Of a stretch of 64,000 nt of DNA, positions 17,769 through 25,873 are shown piece by piece (the stretch's first letter is position 1; every line of letters begins with the position of its first letter). The notes below the pieces were generated by a model. It was given only the letters and a program-made list of their open reading frames with translations. It ran no database searches and was not told the DNA's origin. Source of the stretch: Alphaproteobacteria bacterium. GTDB taxonomy: Bacteria; Pseudomonadota; Alphaproteobacteria; Caulobacterales; Maricaulaceae. The position numbers and the translations under genes were made by a program. The stretch covers positions 16,222 to 80,221 of the forward strand of contig JANSXV010000008.1 of the NCBI GenBank assembly GCA_024742735.1. Reading direction: 5' to 3'.

Positions 17769-18290
17769 TTGGCGGACGTGACCCCCCAGATGACTGCCGA
17801 CACGGGCATGGCGGCCCTGAAGGTCCTCGTTGTGGACGATAACGCCGCCATGCGGGGGATCGTACGCGCTGTCTTGTCGGCCTTCGGCTGCGTGCAAATC
17901 AAGGAAGCCGCCGACGCCAAGTCGGCCCTCACGACACTGACCGAGGACTCCATCGACGTGCTGATCGTGGACTGGAAGATGAAGCCGGTTGACGGGCTGG
18001 CCCTGGTCAAGCGCTTGCGCGATCCGGACAAGAGCCCCAACCCCTACCTGCCGATCATCATGCTAAGCGCCTACTCCGAAGCCGCGAAGGTCCGGCTTGC
18101 CCGCGACGCCGGCGTGACGGAGTTCCTGGTCAAGCCTTTCAATGCCGGCGCGCTGTACGCCCGCCTGACCTCCATCGTGAACCGGCCCCGGCCGTATGTG
18201 CGCACCAAGGAATTCTTCGGCCCGGACCGGCGTCGCCTTGATGCGACCCATGAAGGCCCCGAGCGCCGCGAAGAAGCCCCCATCGACTGA
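17769..18290 (+). CDS. Stand-alone response regulator receiver
   Basis: 173 residues. One receiver domain with every key residue: acidic pair Asp23-Asp24, phospho-acceptor Asp68 in VLIVDWKM, Ser100 in IIMLSAYS and Lys122 in FLVKPF. There is no output domain, only a polar tail with GPDRRR and GPERREE. Such CheY-like proteins act through protein contacts or pass phosphate on. The Hpt gene 25 bases downstream is the obvious partner. The start is uncertain: TTG here, with ATG codons at 17790 and 17808 also in frame and none with a strong ribosome site. Confidence 0.88.
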   Translation: MADVTPQMTADTGMAALKVLVVDDNAAMRGIVRAVLSAFGCVQIKEAADAKSALTTLTEDSIDVLIVDWKMKPVDGLALVKRLRDPDKSPNPYLPIIMLSAYSEAAKVRLARDAGVTEFLVKPFNAGALYARLTSIVNRPRPYVRTKEFFGPDRRRLDATHEGPERREEAPID

Positions 18291-18315
18291 CCCCTGATCA
18301 GACCGGAGAGCCCTG

Positions 18316-18810
18316 ATGGCCCCCAAAGAGAAGCCCATCGAAATCATCAACCCGCCCAACATGCTGAAGGTGAAGGTGGGTGGAAAGCTGCCGCCGGCCG
18401 ATCCCTCTGCCATTCATCGGGCTGAGACCGCATTGAACAATCTCAAGACCGAATTCGCCGACTGGTTAGGCGAGGAGGTGGTCAAGCTGGAGCACTACAT
18501 GGCCGAGGTGCGCTCCAGCGGCCTCGTAGGCGAAACCGGCGAGATGCTGTTCACAACGGCCCATGACCTGCGGGGTCTGGGCGCGACCTATGAGTTCCCG
18601 CTGATCACGCGCATCGCAGGATCGTTGTCCAAGCTGATCGAGAACGCCGAGAAGCGCGCCGAGGTTCCCATGAGCCTTGTGGAGGCGCACGTGGGCGCCA
18701 TCCGTGCGGCGATCAATCAGAACATTCGCACCGAAGATGATCCCATCGGCAAGCAGCTCGCCGAAGAGCTTGAGACCCGCGTGATCGCTCTGGTCGGCGA
18801 GGCCGAGTAA
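18316..18810 (+). CDS. Histidine phosphotransfer (Hpt) domain protein
   Basis: 164 residues. The phospho-accepting His83 lies in TAHDLRGLGATYEFP, followed by a second helix LITRIAGSLSKLIENA, the standard four-helix Hpt layout. The N-terminal 35 residues are basic and proline-containing, with no family match. Encoded directly after the receiver protein, it probably exchanges phosphate with it in a multistep relay. It differs from ChpT, which has a histidine-kinase-like dimer fold. CGGAGAG precedes the ATG. Confidence 0.85.
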   Translation: MAPKEKPIEIINPPNMLKVKVGGKLPPADPSAIHRAETALNNLKTEFADWLGEEVVKLEHYMAEVRSSGLVGETGEMLFTTAHDLRGLGATYEFPLITRIAGSLSKLIENAEKRAEVPMSLVEAHVGAIRAAINQNIRTEDDPIGKQLAEELETRVIALVGEAE

Positions 18811-18815
18811 GCGCG

Positions 18816-19970
18816 TCAGCCTGCAGCACGGATGTCTGCGCTGCGCAGAGCCGCTTCATCGGCGTCCAGGCGGTCCAGGCAGTAGGCCAGCTCACGCTCC
18901 GGCGCGCCCTGGAACTGGGTGAAGATCCGCTCGGTCAGCCGCCGGCGGAAGATCGCGATCTCACGGGCGCCGCCGTCACCGATCTCCAGCGAGTGCCAGG
19001 CCGAAAGCGCGGCGCGCACGGCCGGCAGAACACGCTCCGGAAGCCCGGCGCGCTTGAACACCGCCTCAAGCCCCAGCGGCCCTGCGTCATGGATCAACAG
19101 CCAGGCCTTGGCGTGATCGATCTCGGCGAGTTCGGCGATACAGTGCTCGAAGAAGGTCATGTGGCCGCGGAACAGGGCGCGCAGCATCAAGGACGGCGTC
19201 AGCCGGCCGTTGAGCTGGAGCTGCTGCACGAAGCGGCGCGGTTCCGGCGAGAGGCCGGCCTGGTCGACCAGATCGACCGTCGCACGCTCTCGGGCGCCCT
19301 CGGCGAGTTCCACGGCGAGCTGGGGCGGCAAGGCATGGCGGTTCACCAGACGCGTCATGGCCGCGTCTGAAATCTTCGAGATCAGCTTTTCGGTGACTTC
19401 GAGCGGCAGGTGCGAGCGCTCCACGAAGCGCTCCAGAATATCAGACCGGTCTCCGAAGCGTTCGAAAGTGCGCGCATAGCAATGGGCGTTGAACAAGGCG
19501 CCGTCATTGCCCGCCGCCATTGCGACGGCTTCAGGGGCGCCGACCTCGATAATCTCGCCGACAACGATTTCGCTGACCGCCGCACGGCCCGCAACGGCGG
19601 TCTGGCGGCGCGGGTCTCCCGCGCGCACGATCTCGATAAGGTCGTCATCGTCCAGCACGGGCGACCCGGCGATGACCGGCAGGGCGATGGTGTCGATATC
19701 GGCGGCCAGCTTACGCGCCACATCGGGCGGCAGGTGCTGGCTGCGCTGCAGCGTCACCGAAAGGGCCCGCCGGACCAGCTCGGCGGCGTCCTCGGCCAGG
19801 ACGCGGACGATCTCGGCGCCGGTCGCGCGCTCCTCGTCGGTCAGCAGGTCGGAGGCGAAGCGGGCGCACACCTTGCGCGCGGCGAGGGCGCGGGCCTCGG
19901 GATCTCTTTGATCGGCGAGCCGGACGATGTCGTCGCGGGTCAGGCGGGCGCGCAGGGTCTGGACCGTCAT
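18816..19970 (-). CDS. DUF2336 domain protein (second copy)
   Basis: 384 residues, again a helical-repeat DUF2336 protein but clearly diverged from the copy at 15817. Repeats include DPEARALAARKVCARFA and HLPLEVTEKLISKISDAAMTRLV. It converges with the Hpt gene (five bases apart) and has a TTAAC half-site upstream at 20025. The function is unknown. Its placement beside a receiver and an Hpt protein suggests a scaffold or regulator in cell-cycle or motility signalling, but this is inference. Confidence 0.82.
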   Translation of the reverse strand: MTVQTLRARLTRDDIVRLADQRDPEARALAARKVCARFASDLLTDEERATGAEIVRVLAEDAAELVRRALSVTLQRSQHLPPDVARKLAADIDTIALPVIAGSPVLDDDDLIEIVRAGDPRRQTAVAGRAAVSEIVVGEIIEVGAPEAVAMAAGNDGALFNAHCYARTFERFGDRSDILERFVERSHLPLEVTEKLISKISDAAMTRLVNRHALPPQLAVELAEGARERATVDLVDQAGLSPEPRRFVQQLQLNGRLTPSLMLRALFRGHMTFFEHCIAELAEIDHAKAWLLIHDAGPLGLEAVFKRAGLPERVLPAVRAALSAWHSLEIGDGGAREIAIFRRRLTERIFTQFQGAPERELAYCLDRLDADEAALRSADIRAAG

Positions 19971-20065
19971 GGTCGTGCGTCCTTTCTCAAGGCCTCATGC
20001 GGAGCGAGAATCGCGCCGGACCTGTTAACGTGTGCTTTGCAATCACGGTTTCCCTATGATTCATC

Positions 20066-20872
20066 CTAGCTGTCGCGCCGCGCCCGCTCGGGCGCATCCA
20101 GCGAGGCCAGCAGCTCGACAACCGCCGGAGACAGCACGCCGTCACCCCGATCAAAGGCGGCGTAGCCGGCCACGGACGGTCCGAACATTGAAGGAGGATC
20201 GACGCGCCTCGCCGCCTGCTCAGGCCGATTCAACGCCATGGTTTCAGGCGCGGACACCGACCGCTCGCCGGTCAGGCGCTCAAGCAGCGCCGCCGTTGTC
20301 AGCGGGCGTCCCCCGTCGAAAAACACCGGGCGATTGGCGGACGCAGCCTGGGGGAACAGCGCATCAGCGCGCTGGCCCGGCTCGGAGGCGGCCGCGTTGA
20401 TCAGGTTCGCCGCACCCCGCGCCCCTAGGAAATGGGCTGCGTAGAGCTCGCCGGAGGTTGGTTCGCGCCCGATGGCGCCGCGCAGGATGGAGGCGTTCTC
20501 AGCCGCCAGCTCGCCGGCCATGACGCTCGCCGCGTCCGGATCAAAGCGCAGATCGAGCACGCGCTGGCGCATGTCGGGGTCAGCAACGGAGAATCGTCCG
20601 TCGGCGCCCTGTTCAATGGCGCCGGCCAGCGCGCCGTAACCATGGGCCTCGCCGTGGCGGTGCATCATGGCCATCCAGGTCTGCTCGATGAACTGGAACA
20701 GGCCTGCAGCCGAAGATGTGCGCGCCTGGGCGCCGGCGTCGAAATTGGACTCGCGCGCGGCGGTCTGCAGCAGGAAGTCGAAGTCTGCGCCCGTCTCTCG
20801 CGCCGCACGCTCGATAACGCGGCGCGGTGAGAAGCTGGCGATGTCGCCGGTTTCAGGAATAGGTGCGGACAT
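20066..20872 (-). CDS. Lytic transglycosylase-like protein
   Basis: 268 residues. The SLT-type core is near the N-terminus: catalytic Glu41 in AARESNFD, then SSAAGLFQFIEQTW and, later, GELYAAHFLGARGA. These enzymes cleave peptidoglycan to 1,6-anhydromuropeptides, often to let flagella or pili through the wall. The protein resembles PleA of Caulobacter, needed for flagellum and pilus assembly, though I cannot prove orthology. No classical signal peptide is visible, so export may be unusual or through a dedicated apparatus. A CtrA-like box lies about 50 bases upstream. Confidence 0.8.
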   Translation of the reverse strand: MSAPIPETGDIASFSPRRVIERAARETGADFDFLLQTAARESNFDAGAQARTSSAAGLFQFIEQTWMAMMHRHGEAHGYGALAGAIEQGADGRFSVADPDMRQRVLDLRFDPDAASVMAGELAAENASILRGAIGREPTSGELYAAHFLGARGAANLINAAASEPGQRADALFPQAASANRPVFFDGGRPLTTAALLERLTGERSVSAPETMALNRPEQAARRVDPPSMFGPSVAGYAAFDRGDGVLSPAVVELLASLDAPERARRDS

Positions 20873-20922
20873 GGGCGCTCATGGCAGGGCTTTGATTCGC
20901 CGCCAGACTGACGCGCGCCGCG

Positions 20923-20938
20923 ATAAGCCTTGGTTAAC
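20923..20938. promoter_or_regulatory. CtrA-like box before the transglycosylase
   Basis: ATAA-GCCTTGG-TTAAC, one mismatch from TTAA-N7-TTAAC, 51 bases upstream of the transglycosylase start. It overlaps the last codons of the ThiO-like gene. Confidence 0.45.
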
Positions 20939-22100
20939 GCTCCGCGCCTGTGAGACCCGGCCGGCGCGGCGAGAACGGGGCCGCGGACGGCCAGTCCTCG
21001 CCGACGCCAAGATAGGCCGCCAGCGCTTCCGCGATCGCCGGCGCCAGAAGCACGCCGTTGCGATAGCCCCCGCCCGCCGCCAGCAGGCCCGGCTCCACCT
21101 CGCCGATGACGGGCATGGAATCCGCGGTGCGCGGGCGCAGGCCCGCCCACCGCTCCATGACCGGCGCCGCCACGAGACCGGGGATCGCCGCGCGCGCCGC
21201 CGCAGTCAGCCGGGCGATCGCCTCATCATCCGTGCCAGGATCCTCGACACCCGGCTCGCTGGTGGCGCCGGCGACAAGACGCGTGCCCGGCTTGGCGGCC
21301 AAATAGATGGAAAAGCCGCGCACGACATGGGCCGGCGCAACCGGGCGCGCAGCGGCGAACGCGATCATCTGACCCTTCACCGGCTCCATGGCCATGACCG
21401 GCGGCGCGCCGGAAATTGCTCCGGTCCCGGAAGCGAGGATGACCGCCTCGGCGTCCACCGGATCGCCAAGGTCGAGCGTCACGCCGGTGACCCGTCCAGC
21501 CGACCGCTCCAGCCCGGTGACGCTGCGGCCCTTGATGATGTCGACACCGCGCCCTCTGGCGGCTTCCGTCAGAGCCTTGCCCAACGCCCGATTGTCCACC
21601 TGACCGTCGCGCGGGAAGACGATCGCGCCCAGAGCCCGCGCCAGGCTCGGCTCGGCCTCGTGCAGGGCGGCGGCGTCATAACGGCTGGTCTCTATGCCCA
21701 GAGCCCTCGCCCGGTCCATCGCCGCAGCAGCGCGTTCGCTCTCTTCGGCGGTGAAGATCGGGATGATCGATCCGCGGCGCTCATAGCCCAGCGCCCGTCC
21801 GCTCTCGGCCTGTAAACGCTCCGCCCACCCTGGCCAGAGGTCGGAAGCGGCTTCGGCGAAGCGCACGAAGGCGGACGCCAGAAGATGGTCCGGCTGCAAC
21901 TCGACCGCACTTTCAAATCCCGCCGCCAACATACCGCCGGAGGCGTGAAGGGCTCCCCCGCCGGGCTCCCCCGCCTCGATCAGGGTCACTTTCAGCCCTG
22001 CTCCGGCCAGGCGCCAGGCGCAGGACAGCCCTGAAGCCCCGCCCCCGATGACGACGATGCGTCCGGCGGCCTGATCAGCTATGATGGAGGTGTCAGACAT
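20934..22100 (-). CDS. ThiO-like FAD-dependent glycine oxidase
   Basis: 388 residues of the D-amino-acid oxidase/DadA fold. The FAD dinucleotide motif is VVIGGGASGLSCAW near the N-terminus, with the ribose-binding glutamate at LIEAGEPGGGALHASGG; RWAGLRPRTADSMPVIG near the C-terminus is typical of ThiO. Glycine oxidase makes dehydroglycine for the thiamine thiazole ring. No other thi gene is adjacent, so another amine substrate is possible. I use the ATG at 22100 after GGATC rather than one 12 codons upstream, which has no ribosome site. Confidence 0.78.
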   Translation of the reverse strand: MSDTSIIADQAAGRIVVIGGGASGLSCAWRLAGAGLKVTLIEAGEPGGGALHASGGMLAAGFESAVELQPDHLLASAFVRFAEAASDLWPGWAERLQAESGRALGYERRGSIIPIFTAEESERAAAAMDRARALGIETSRYDAAALHEAEPSLARALGAIVFPRDGQVDNRALGKALTEAARGRGVDIIKGRSVTGLERSAGRVTGVTLDLGDPVDAEAVILASGTGAISGAPPVMAMEPVKGQMIAFAAARPVAPAHVVRGFSIYLAAKPGTRLVAGATSEPGVEDPGTDDEAIARLTAAARAAIPGLVAAPVMERWAGLRPRTADSMPVIGEVEPGLLAAGGGYRNGVLLAPAIAEALAAYLGVGEDWPSAAPFSPRRPGLTGAER

Positions 22101-22159
22101 GGCGGGATCCACTGTGATTCCGGTCACGCGAGACATAGAGATTTTGAGGAGGCGCCGCC

Positions 22160-22561
22160 ATGGCCCTTGCTGTTCACGCCCTGCTTTCCGCCCTGGTGCT
22201 GGCCGGCGCTGATGCGGCCGTTCAGGATGACGAGCCGCGCTGCGTCCAGGTGCGCGGGATCAACGGGTACAGCGTGCTGGACGACCGCCACCTTCTGCTG
22301 CGCGGCGGGGCGAGCCGGTATTATCTGGTCACGACGCGGACGCGGTGTTCCGGTCTTCGGTTCGGCGCTTCAGTGGGGTTGTCCTTCGCGGATACCGCGC
22401 GGATCTGCCCGCCCATTACTGAGTATCTCATCCCTGATGACGGCTGGCGTTGCCGGATTTCCGAGATCGTCGAGGTCCAGGACGAAGACGCGGCGCGCGC
22501 GCGCATCGCCGAACAGGCCGAGGCTGACGCGGCGGAAGACGAAGGCCAGGACAGCCGCTAG
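22160..22561 (+). CDS. DUF6491-like secreted protein
   Basis: 133 residues. A short signal peptide (about 1-19) is followed by a compact domain with paired cysteines (RCVQVRGINGYSVLDDRHLL, then TRCSGLRFG) and an acidic tail. This matches the DUF6491 pattern of small periplasmic proteins in alpha- and gammaproteobacteria; the function is unknown. GAGGAGG gives a strong ribosome site. It ends in a CTAG shared with the convergent gene. Confidence 0.75.
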   Translation: MALAVHALLSALVLAGADAAVQDDEPRCVQVRGINGYSVLDDRHLLLRGGASRYYLVTTRTRCSGLRFGASVGLSFADTARICPPITEYLIPDDGWRCRISEIVEVQDEDAARARIAEQAEADAAEDEGQDSR

Positions 22562-23226
22562 ACCGGCCGGCGCTCGGACTGCAACCTGAACAAGGCGCTG
22601 TCAGGCGCCGCGTTGATCTCCTGTGCGGTGCAGTCGTCTATCAAATCGATCACCGCCCGGCAGTCCGCCAGGAAGCGCTCGCCGTGATCCCCGGTCGGCG
22701 CGGTCCAGGGACGCGCAAGAACCCGCGTGTAGAACTCGATCAGAGTGCGCCGCCAGGTCTCGTCGGGGTCCCGCTCTTCCTGGGCTGCAGCGAGCGCAGC
22801 GTCATAGGCTTCGGTCAGCCAGGTCAGCGCCCCGCGCATGTCATCCAGCCTGATCGCAGAAGCCCCGTCGCCGCCCGCGCGCCGCTCGCCCTCGCGCAGG
22901 GCCGCCAGGTGCAGACGGCTGAGGCCGACGCTGGCGGCATCGGACGCGATCTGCCCCGGCTCCGGCGTCAGCTCGGCCAGCTGGGCTGCGAGGCGGCGGG
23001 CGAGCTGGAGGTCCTGACGCACCCGCACCAGGCGCGAAGCCCGGCTGAGACGCTTCTGGTCGAGATAGGCGCGTCCGGCCTGCTCGAGCAGACGCCACAG
23101 GGCGTTGCGACGGTCCGGGGCGATATCATGGGCTGAAGCGATGCGCGCGATATCGCCCTGATCATACAGGGGTTCGCGGTCGAGAATGACGAAGGTCGCC
23201 GTTCCGTTTTCACAAAGACGCGCCAT
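22558..23226 (-). CDS. Unknown helical protein behind a perfect CtrA box
   Basis: 222 residues, helical, with no signal peptide, membrane span or motif I recognise. The N-terminus (ENGTATFVILDREPLYDQGD) contrasts with an Arg/Ala/Leu-rich helical middle (about 50-130) that could form a coiled coil, and a last part with WLTEAYDAALAAAQEERDP. I start at the ATG at 23226 because GGAGG sits five bases upstream; a GTG four codons earlier is less likely. A full CtrA consensus lies 44 bases upstream, so it is probably cell-cycle or motility regulated. It shares the CTAG stop with its convergent neighbour. Confidence 0.65.
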   Translation of the reverse strand: MARLCENGTATFVILDREPLYDQGDIARIASAHDIAPDRRNALWRLLEQAGRAYLDQKRLSRASRLVRVRQDLQLARRLAAQLAELTPEPGQIASDAASVGLSRLHLAALREGERRAGGDGASAIRLDDMRGALTWLTEAYDAALAAAQEERDPDETWRRTLIEFYTRVLARPWTAPTGDHGERFLADCRAVIDLIDDCTAQEINAAPDSALFRLQSERRPV

Positions 23227-23269
23227 AAGCGCCTCCACCCGCTGTTCGACTCGGGGCCAAGAGACGATG

Positions 23270-23285
23270 TTAACCTATGGTTAAC
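23270..23285. promoter_or_regulatory. Consensus CtrA box
   Basis: TTAA-CCTATGG-TTAAC is an exact match to the TTAA-N7-TTAAC site of the cell-cycle regulator CtrA. It is nearly palindromic, 44 bases upstream of the unknown 222-residue gene. Confidence 0.7.
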
Positions 23286-23457
23286 GAATGCGAAGGCGAC
23301 ATAAGGGGCGAAGCGCGCAGATTTTGTGGAAAACTCCCCTGACGCGCGCCGTCAGAGGGTCGCTTGAGGCGCCATCGCCGGTCTTGCAGCCTGACTGAAC
23401 CAGGTTTCGACTGCAGCCTTACGCCTCGTCATGGGGCGATGCCTGCATTCACGTCCG

Positions 23458-24585
23458 TCACCAGCCGTTGAAGCGTTCAAGGCCGCCGGTCACGGCGCCA
23501 TCGTCGTTGATCAGGTGATAAGCGCTGTAGGCGGCAGCCGTCATGTCGGCGTGGTTGGGCAGAACCCGAAGCCGGCGCCCGACGGGGAAATCAGCCATGT
23601 CGAGCGTCGCGCCGGACAAACTGGTCACCAGGCCGAGCTCCTGACTGGTCGTCTGCACGTAAAGATCACCGATCAAGGCGCCGGTCTCCGCGTCGCAGAT
23701 CCGGCCAAAGCCAGCGTCGCACTTCGTCGCCGCCGTGCTGCGATCCTTCGAAAGTGCAAGCCCCCCGGCATCGATCACGAAGCGATTGTTCCAGGGCTGC
23801 CGGCTGATCACCTCGGTCAGGACCGAACCTGCGATATCGCCGATCTCGCAAGCGCCGATCGCCGCCTGGAACAAGTCCTGGAAGGCATAGATGCCGCAGC
23901 GCACCTCCGTGACGCCCGAGAGGGTCTTGGCGTGAAGAACAGCCGGCGTGGAGCCGAAGCTGACGATGCGCATCTCATGTCCGGCCGCCCGCAACCGCGC
24001 GGCGGCCGTCACCAGAGTTGAACGATGATGCTCGGCCAGCGCGGCGGCCTCAGATGGCCGCAGCCCATAGGACGCGCCGCCATAGGACATGACGCCGACA
24101 AGCCGAAGCCCGTCATGGGCGGCGATGGCCGCGGCGAGCTGCTCCAGCGAATCCCCGTTCAGGGTCACACCGCTGCGGTAATCGTCCGCGGCGACCTCGA
24201 TCAGAAGGCGCAGCGTCACTCCGGCCGCGCGCGCGGCCTCGGCGATCCCCTGAAGTCCGCCCGGGTCATCGATCAAACATTTGAGATCAGCCCCTTTCGC
24301 GACCAGCGCAGCGGCTCGGGCGGCCTTCGCGGGCGTGAGCGCCACAGCGTAGAACAGGTCGGCGACGCCGGCGGCGAAATAGCGCTCCGCCTCCAGCAAG
24401 GTCGATGTGCAAAGCCCGCCGCCGGCCGCGAGGCGCAGACCGATCTCGGCGCATTTGGGTGTCTTCCCATGGGGCCGCAGGGAGACCCCGAGCACCTGCG
24501 CACGCGCAATCATTCTGGCGATGTTGGCCTCAAGCCTCGCGGTATCGATAACGAAGCTTGGGGTCGGCAAATCATCAAGCGTCAT
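23458..24585 (-). CDS. D-threonine aldolase/DSD1-family PLP enzyme
   Basis: 375 residues with an alanine-racemase-like TIM barrel. The Schiff-base lysine lies in RPHGKTPKC near residue 36. The C-terminal metal site reads LPNHADMT: a His-x-Asp pair, as in Mn-dependent D-threonine aldolase, whereas the related D-serine dehydratases use His-x-Cys. This favours splitting of D-3-hydroxy amino acids to glycine plus an aldehyde. The start is the ATG beginning MTLDDLPTPSFVID; the longer upstream reading frame overlaps the tRNA side and lacks family sequence. Confidence 0.82.
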   Translation of the reverse strand: MTLDDLPTPSFVIDTARLEANIARMIARAQVLGVSLRPHGKTPKCAEIGLRLAAGGGLCTSTLLEAERYFAAGVADLFYAVALTPAKAARAAALVAKGADLKCLIDDPGGLQGIAEAARAAGVTLRLLIEVAADDYRSGVTLNGDSLEQLAAAIAAHDGLRLVGVMSYGGASYGLRPSEAAALAEHHRSTLVTAAARLRAAGHEMRIVSFGSTPAVLHAKTLSGVTEVRCGIYAFQDLFQAAIGACEIGDIAGSVLTEVISRQPWNNRFVIDAGGLALSKDRSTAATKCDAGFGRICDAETGALIGDLYVQTTSQELGLVTSLSGATLDMADFPVGRRLRVLPNHADMTAAAYSAYHLINDDGAVTGGLERFNGW

Positions 24586-24720
24586 GGCGCGGCTCCGGGT
24601 TGGTCCGTCCTCAGCATACAAGAGGGCGAAAGCCGGACATGCTGGAAAAGCCGCAGACGTCGCAAGCGACGCAGGTGAAGCGCCGGTGCGGACGGGACCC
24701 GGTGGCATCTTAGAGAGAAA

Positions 24721-24797
24721 TGGTACCGCCTCCCCGGTTCGAACGGGGGACCTCTAGATCCACAATCTAGCGCTCTAACCAACTGAGCTAAGGCGGC
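24721..24797 (-). tRNA. tRNA-His (anticodon GTG) with no encoded G-1
   Basis: 77-base cloverleaf with CCA encoded. The anticodon loop is TTGTGGA inside CTAGA/TCTAG, giving GTG. The acceptor stem GCCGCCT faces AGGCGGT, so G1 is opposite U72, and the discriminator base is A73. The base before position 1 is T, so the G-1 that marks most tRNA-His genes is absent. This matches the atypical tRNA-His of a set of alphaproteobacteria that includes Caulobacter. Confidence 0.96.
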
Positions 24798-24899
24798 ACG
24801 CGCGTCCGGGCTGACTGGCCCGGTCGTTTTGAGGCGCGGAAACTAGCTCCGCCGCGCGGCCGGATCAAGCGGCCAGGCGCTTGTGATGCAGCAGGCCGG

Positions 24900-25721
24900 T
24901 CAGGCGTAGCCCCTCGACTGGATGTGGCTCTCAAGCGCCGCCATCCGCGTCTGATTGGAGGGGTGGGTGGACATCAATTCCATGGGTTGACGCTGGTTCC
25001 TCGCCGACATGGTGCGCCAGAAATCGAGCGCCTCACTCGGCCGGTAACGCGCCGCGTTCATGTAATCCACTCCCAGGCGGTCGGCTTCCAGCTCGTGCTG
25101 GCGCGAGTAGGGCAGCAGCACGCCGAAGGTGAGACCCGCGCCAAGGATGGCCGCCCACTGACCGCTGTTTTCCACGTCAGCGGCGCCGAGTCCGGCGCCG
25201 ACAACGGCCAGTCCAAGTCCGGCCGCAGCCTGCTGACGCGCCCGCTGCGCGGCGTGGTTCGCTCTCACATGGCCGACTTCGTGACCCATCACCGTTGCGA
25301 CCTGATCATCATTGGCCATGATATCGAGCAATCCGCTGTAGAAGGCGACCTTGCCGTTGGGCAGGACCCAGGCGTTCTGCTGGTCGTTTTCGAAGACGAC
25401 GAACTCCCATTGATACTGGGTCAGGCCTGAAGCCGGCACGATGCGCTGGCCGACCCGCTCCACGCGCCGCCGCATGCCGGGGTCGCGGCTGACCGGGTTT
25501 TCGCGCAGCGCCTCCTGCCAGGCCATCTGGCTGGCCTGCATGATCTGCTGGTCGCTGACCAAGAACTGCCCGACGCCGCCATCGGTGGCGCAGCCCGACA
25601 CGCTGAGCGGCACGACCGTGCCGGCGGCCAGGCCGATGAGAAGCTCGCGCCGGCCCATGCTCACACGCGGCAGCTTGTCGAATTCGTCCTGGCTCAATTC
25701 AACGGTGGTGTTCTCGCTCAT
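24900..25721 (-). CDS. M48-family metalloprotease, predicted lipoprotein
   Basis: 273 residues. The zinc site is HEVGH (His147, Glu148, His151), with the third ligand region HELEADRLG near residue 210. The N-terminus has GRRELLIGLAAG followed by a lipobox VSGC (Cys44), so it may be exported through Tat and anchored as a lipoprotein. It resembles the single-domain M48C (Oma1/LoiP-like) periplasmic proteases that handle envelope protein quality. The ATG at 25721 follows GGGGATGGA; an ATG 16 codons upstream is not favoured. Confidence 0.88.
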   Translation of the reverse strand: MSENTTVELSQDEFDKLPRVSMGRRELLIGLAAGTVVPLSVSGCATDGGVGQFLVSDQQIMQASQMAWQEALRENPVSRDPGMRRRVERVGQRIVPASGLTQYQWEFVVFENDQQNAWVLPNGKVAFYSGLLDIMANDDQVATVMGHEVGHVRANHAAQRARQQAAAGLGLAVVGAGLGAADVENSGQWAAILGAGLTFGVLLPYSRQHELEADRLGVDYMNAARYRPSEALDFWRTMSARNQRQPMELMSTHPSNQTRMAALESHIQSRGYA

Positions 25722-25873
25722 GGTCCATCCCCGACCTGGAATCTTTGGAGGAGCGTCACGCTTCGCCATGGAAACGCCACGCGACTTGATTAATCATACT
25801 CACACAAGGGCCATGCTCGGCAAGGCGCCGCTGGCTCTTATTCGATACACGCCAAGCTGCAGGACCCATTCTC

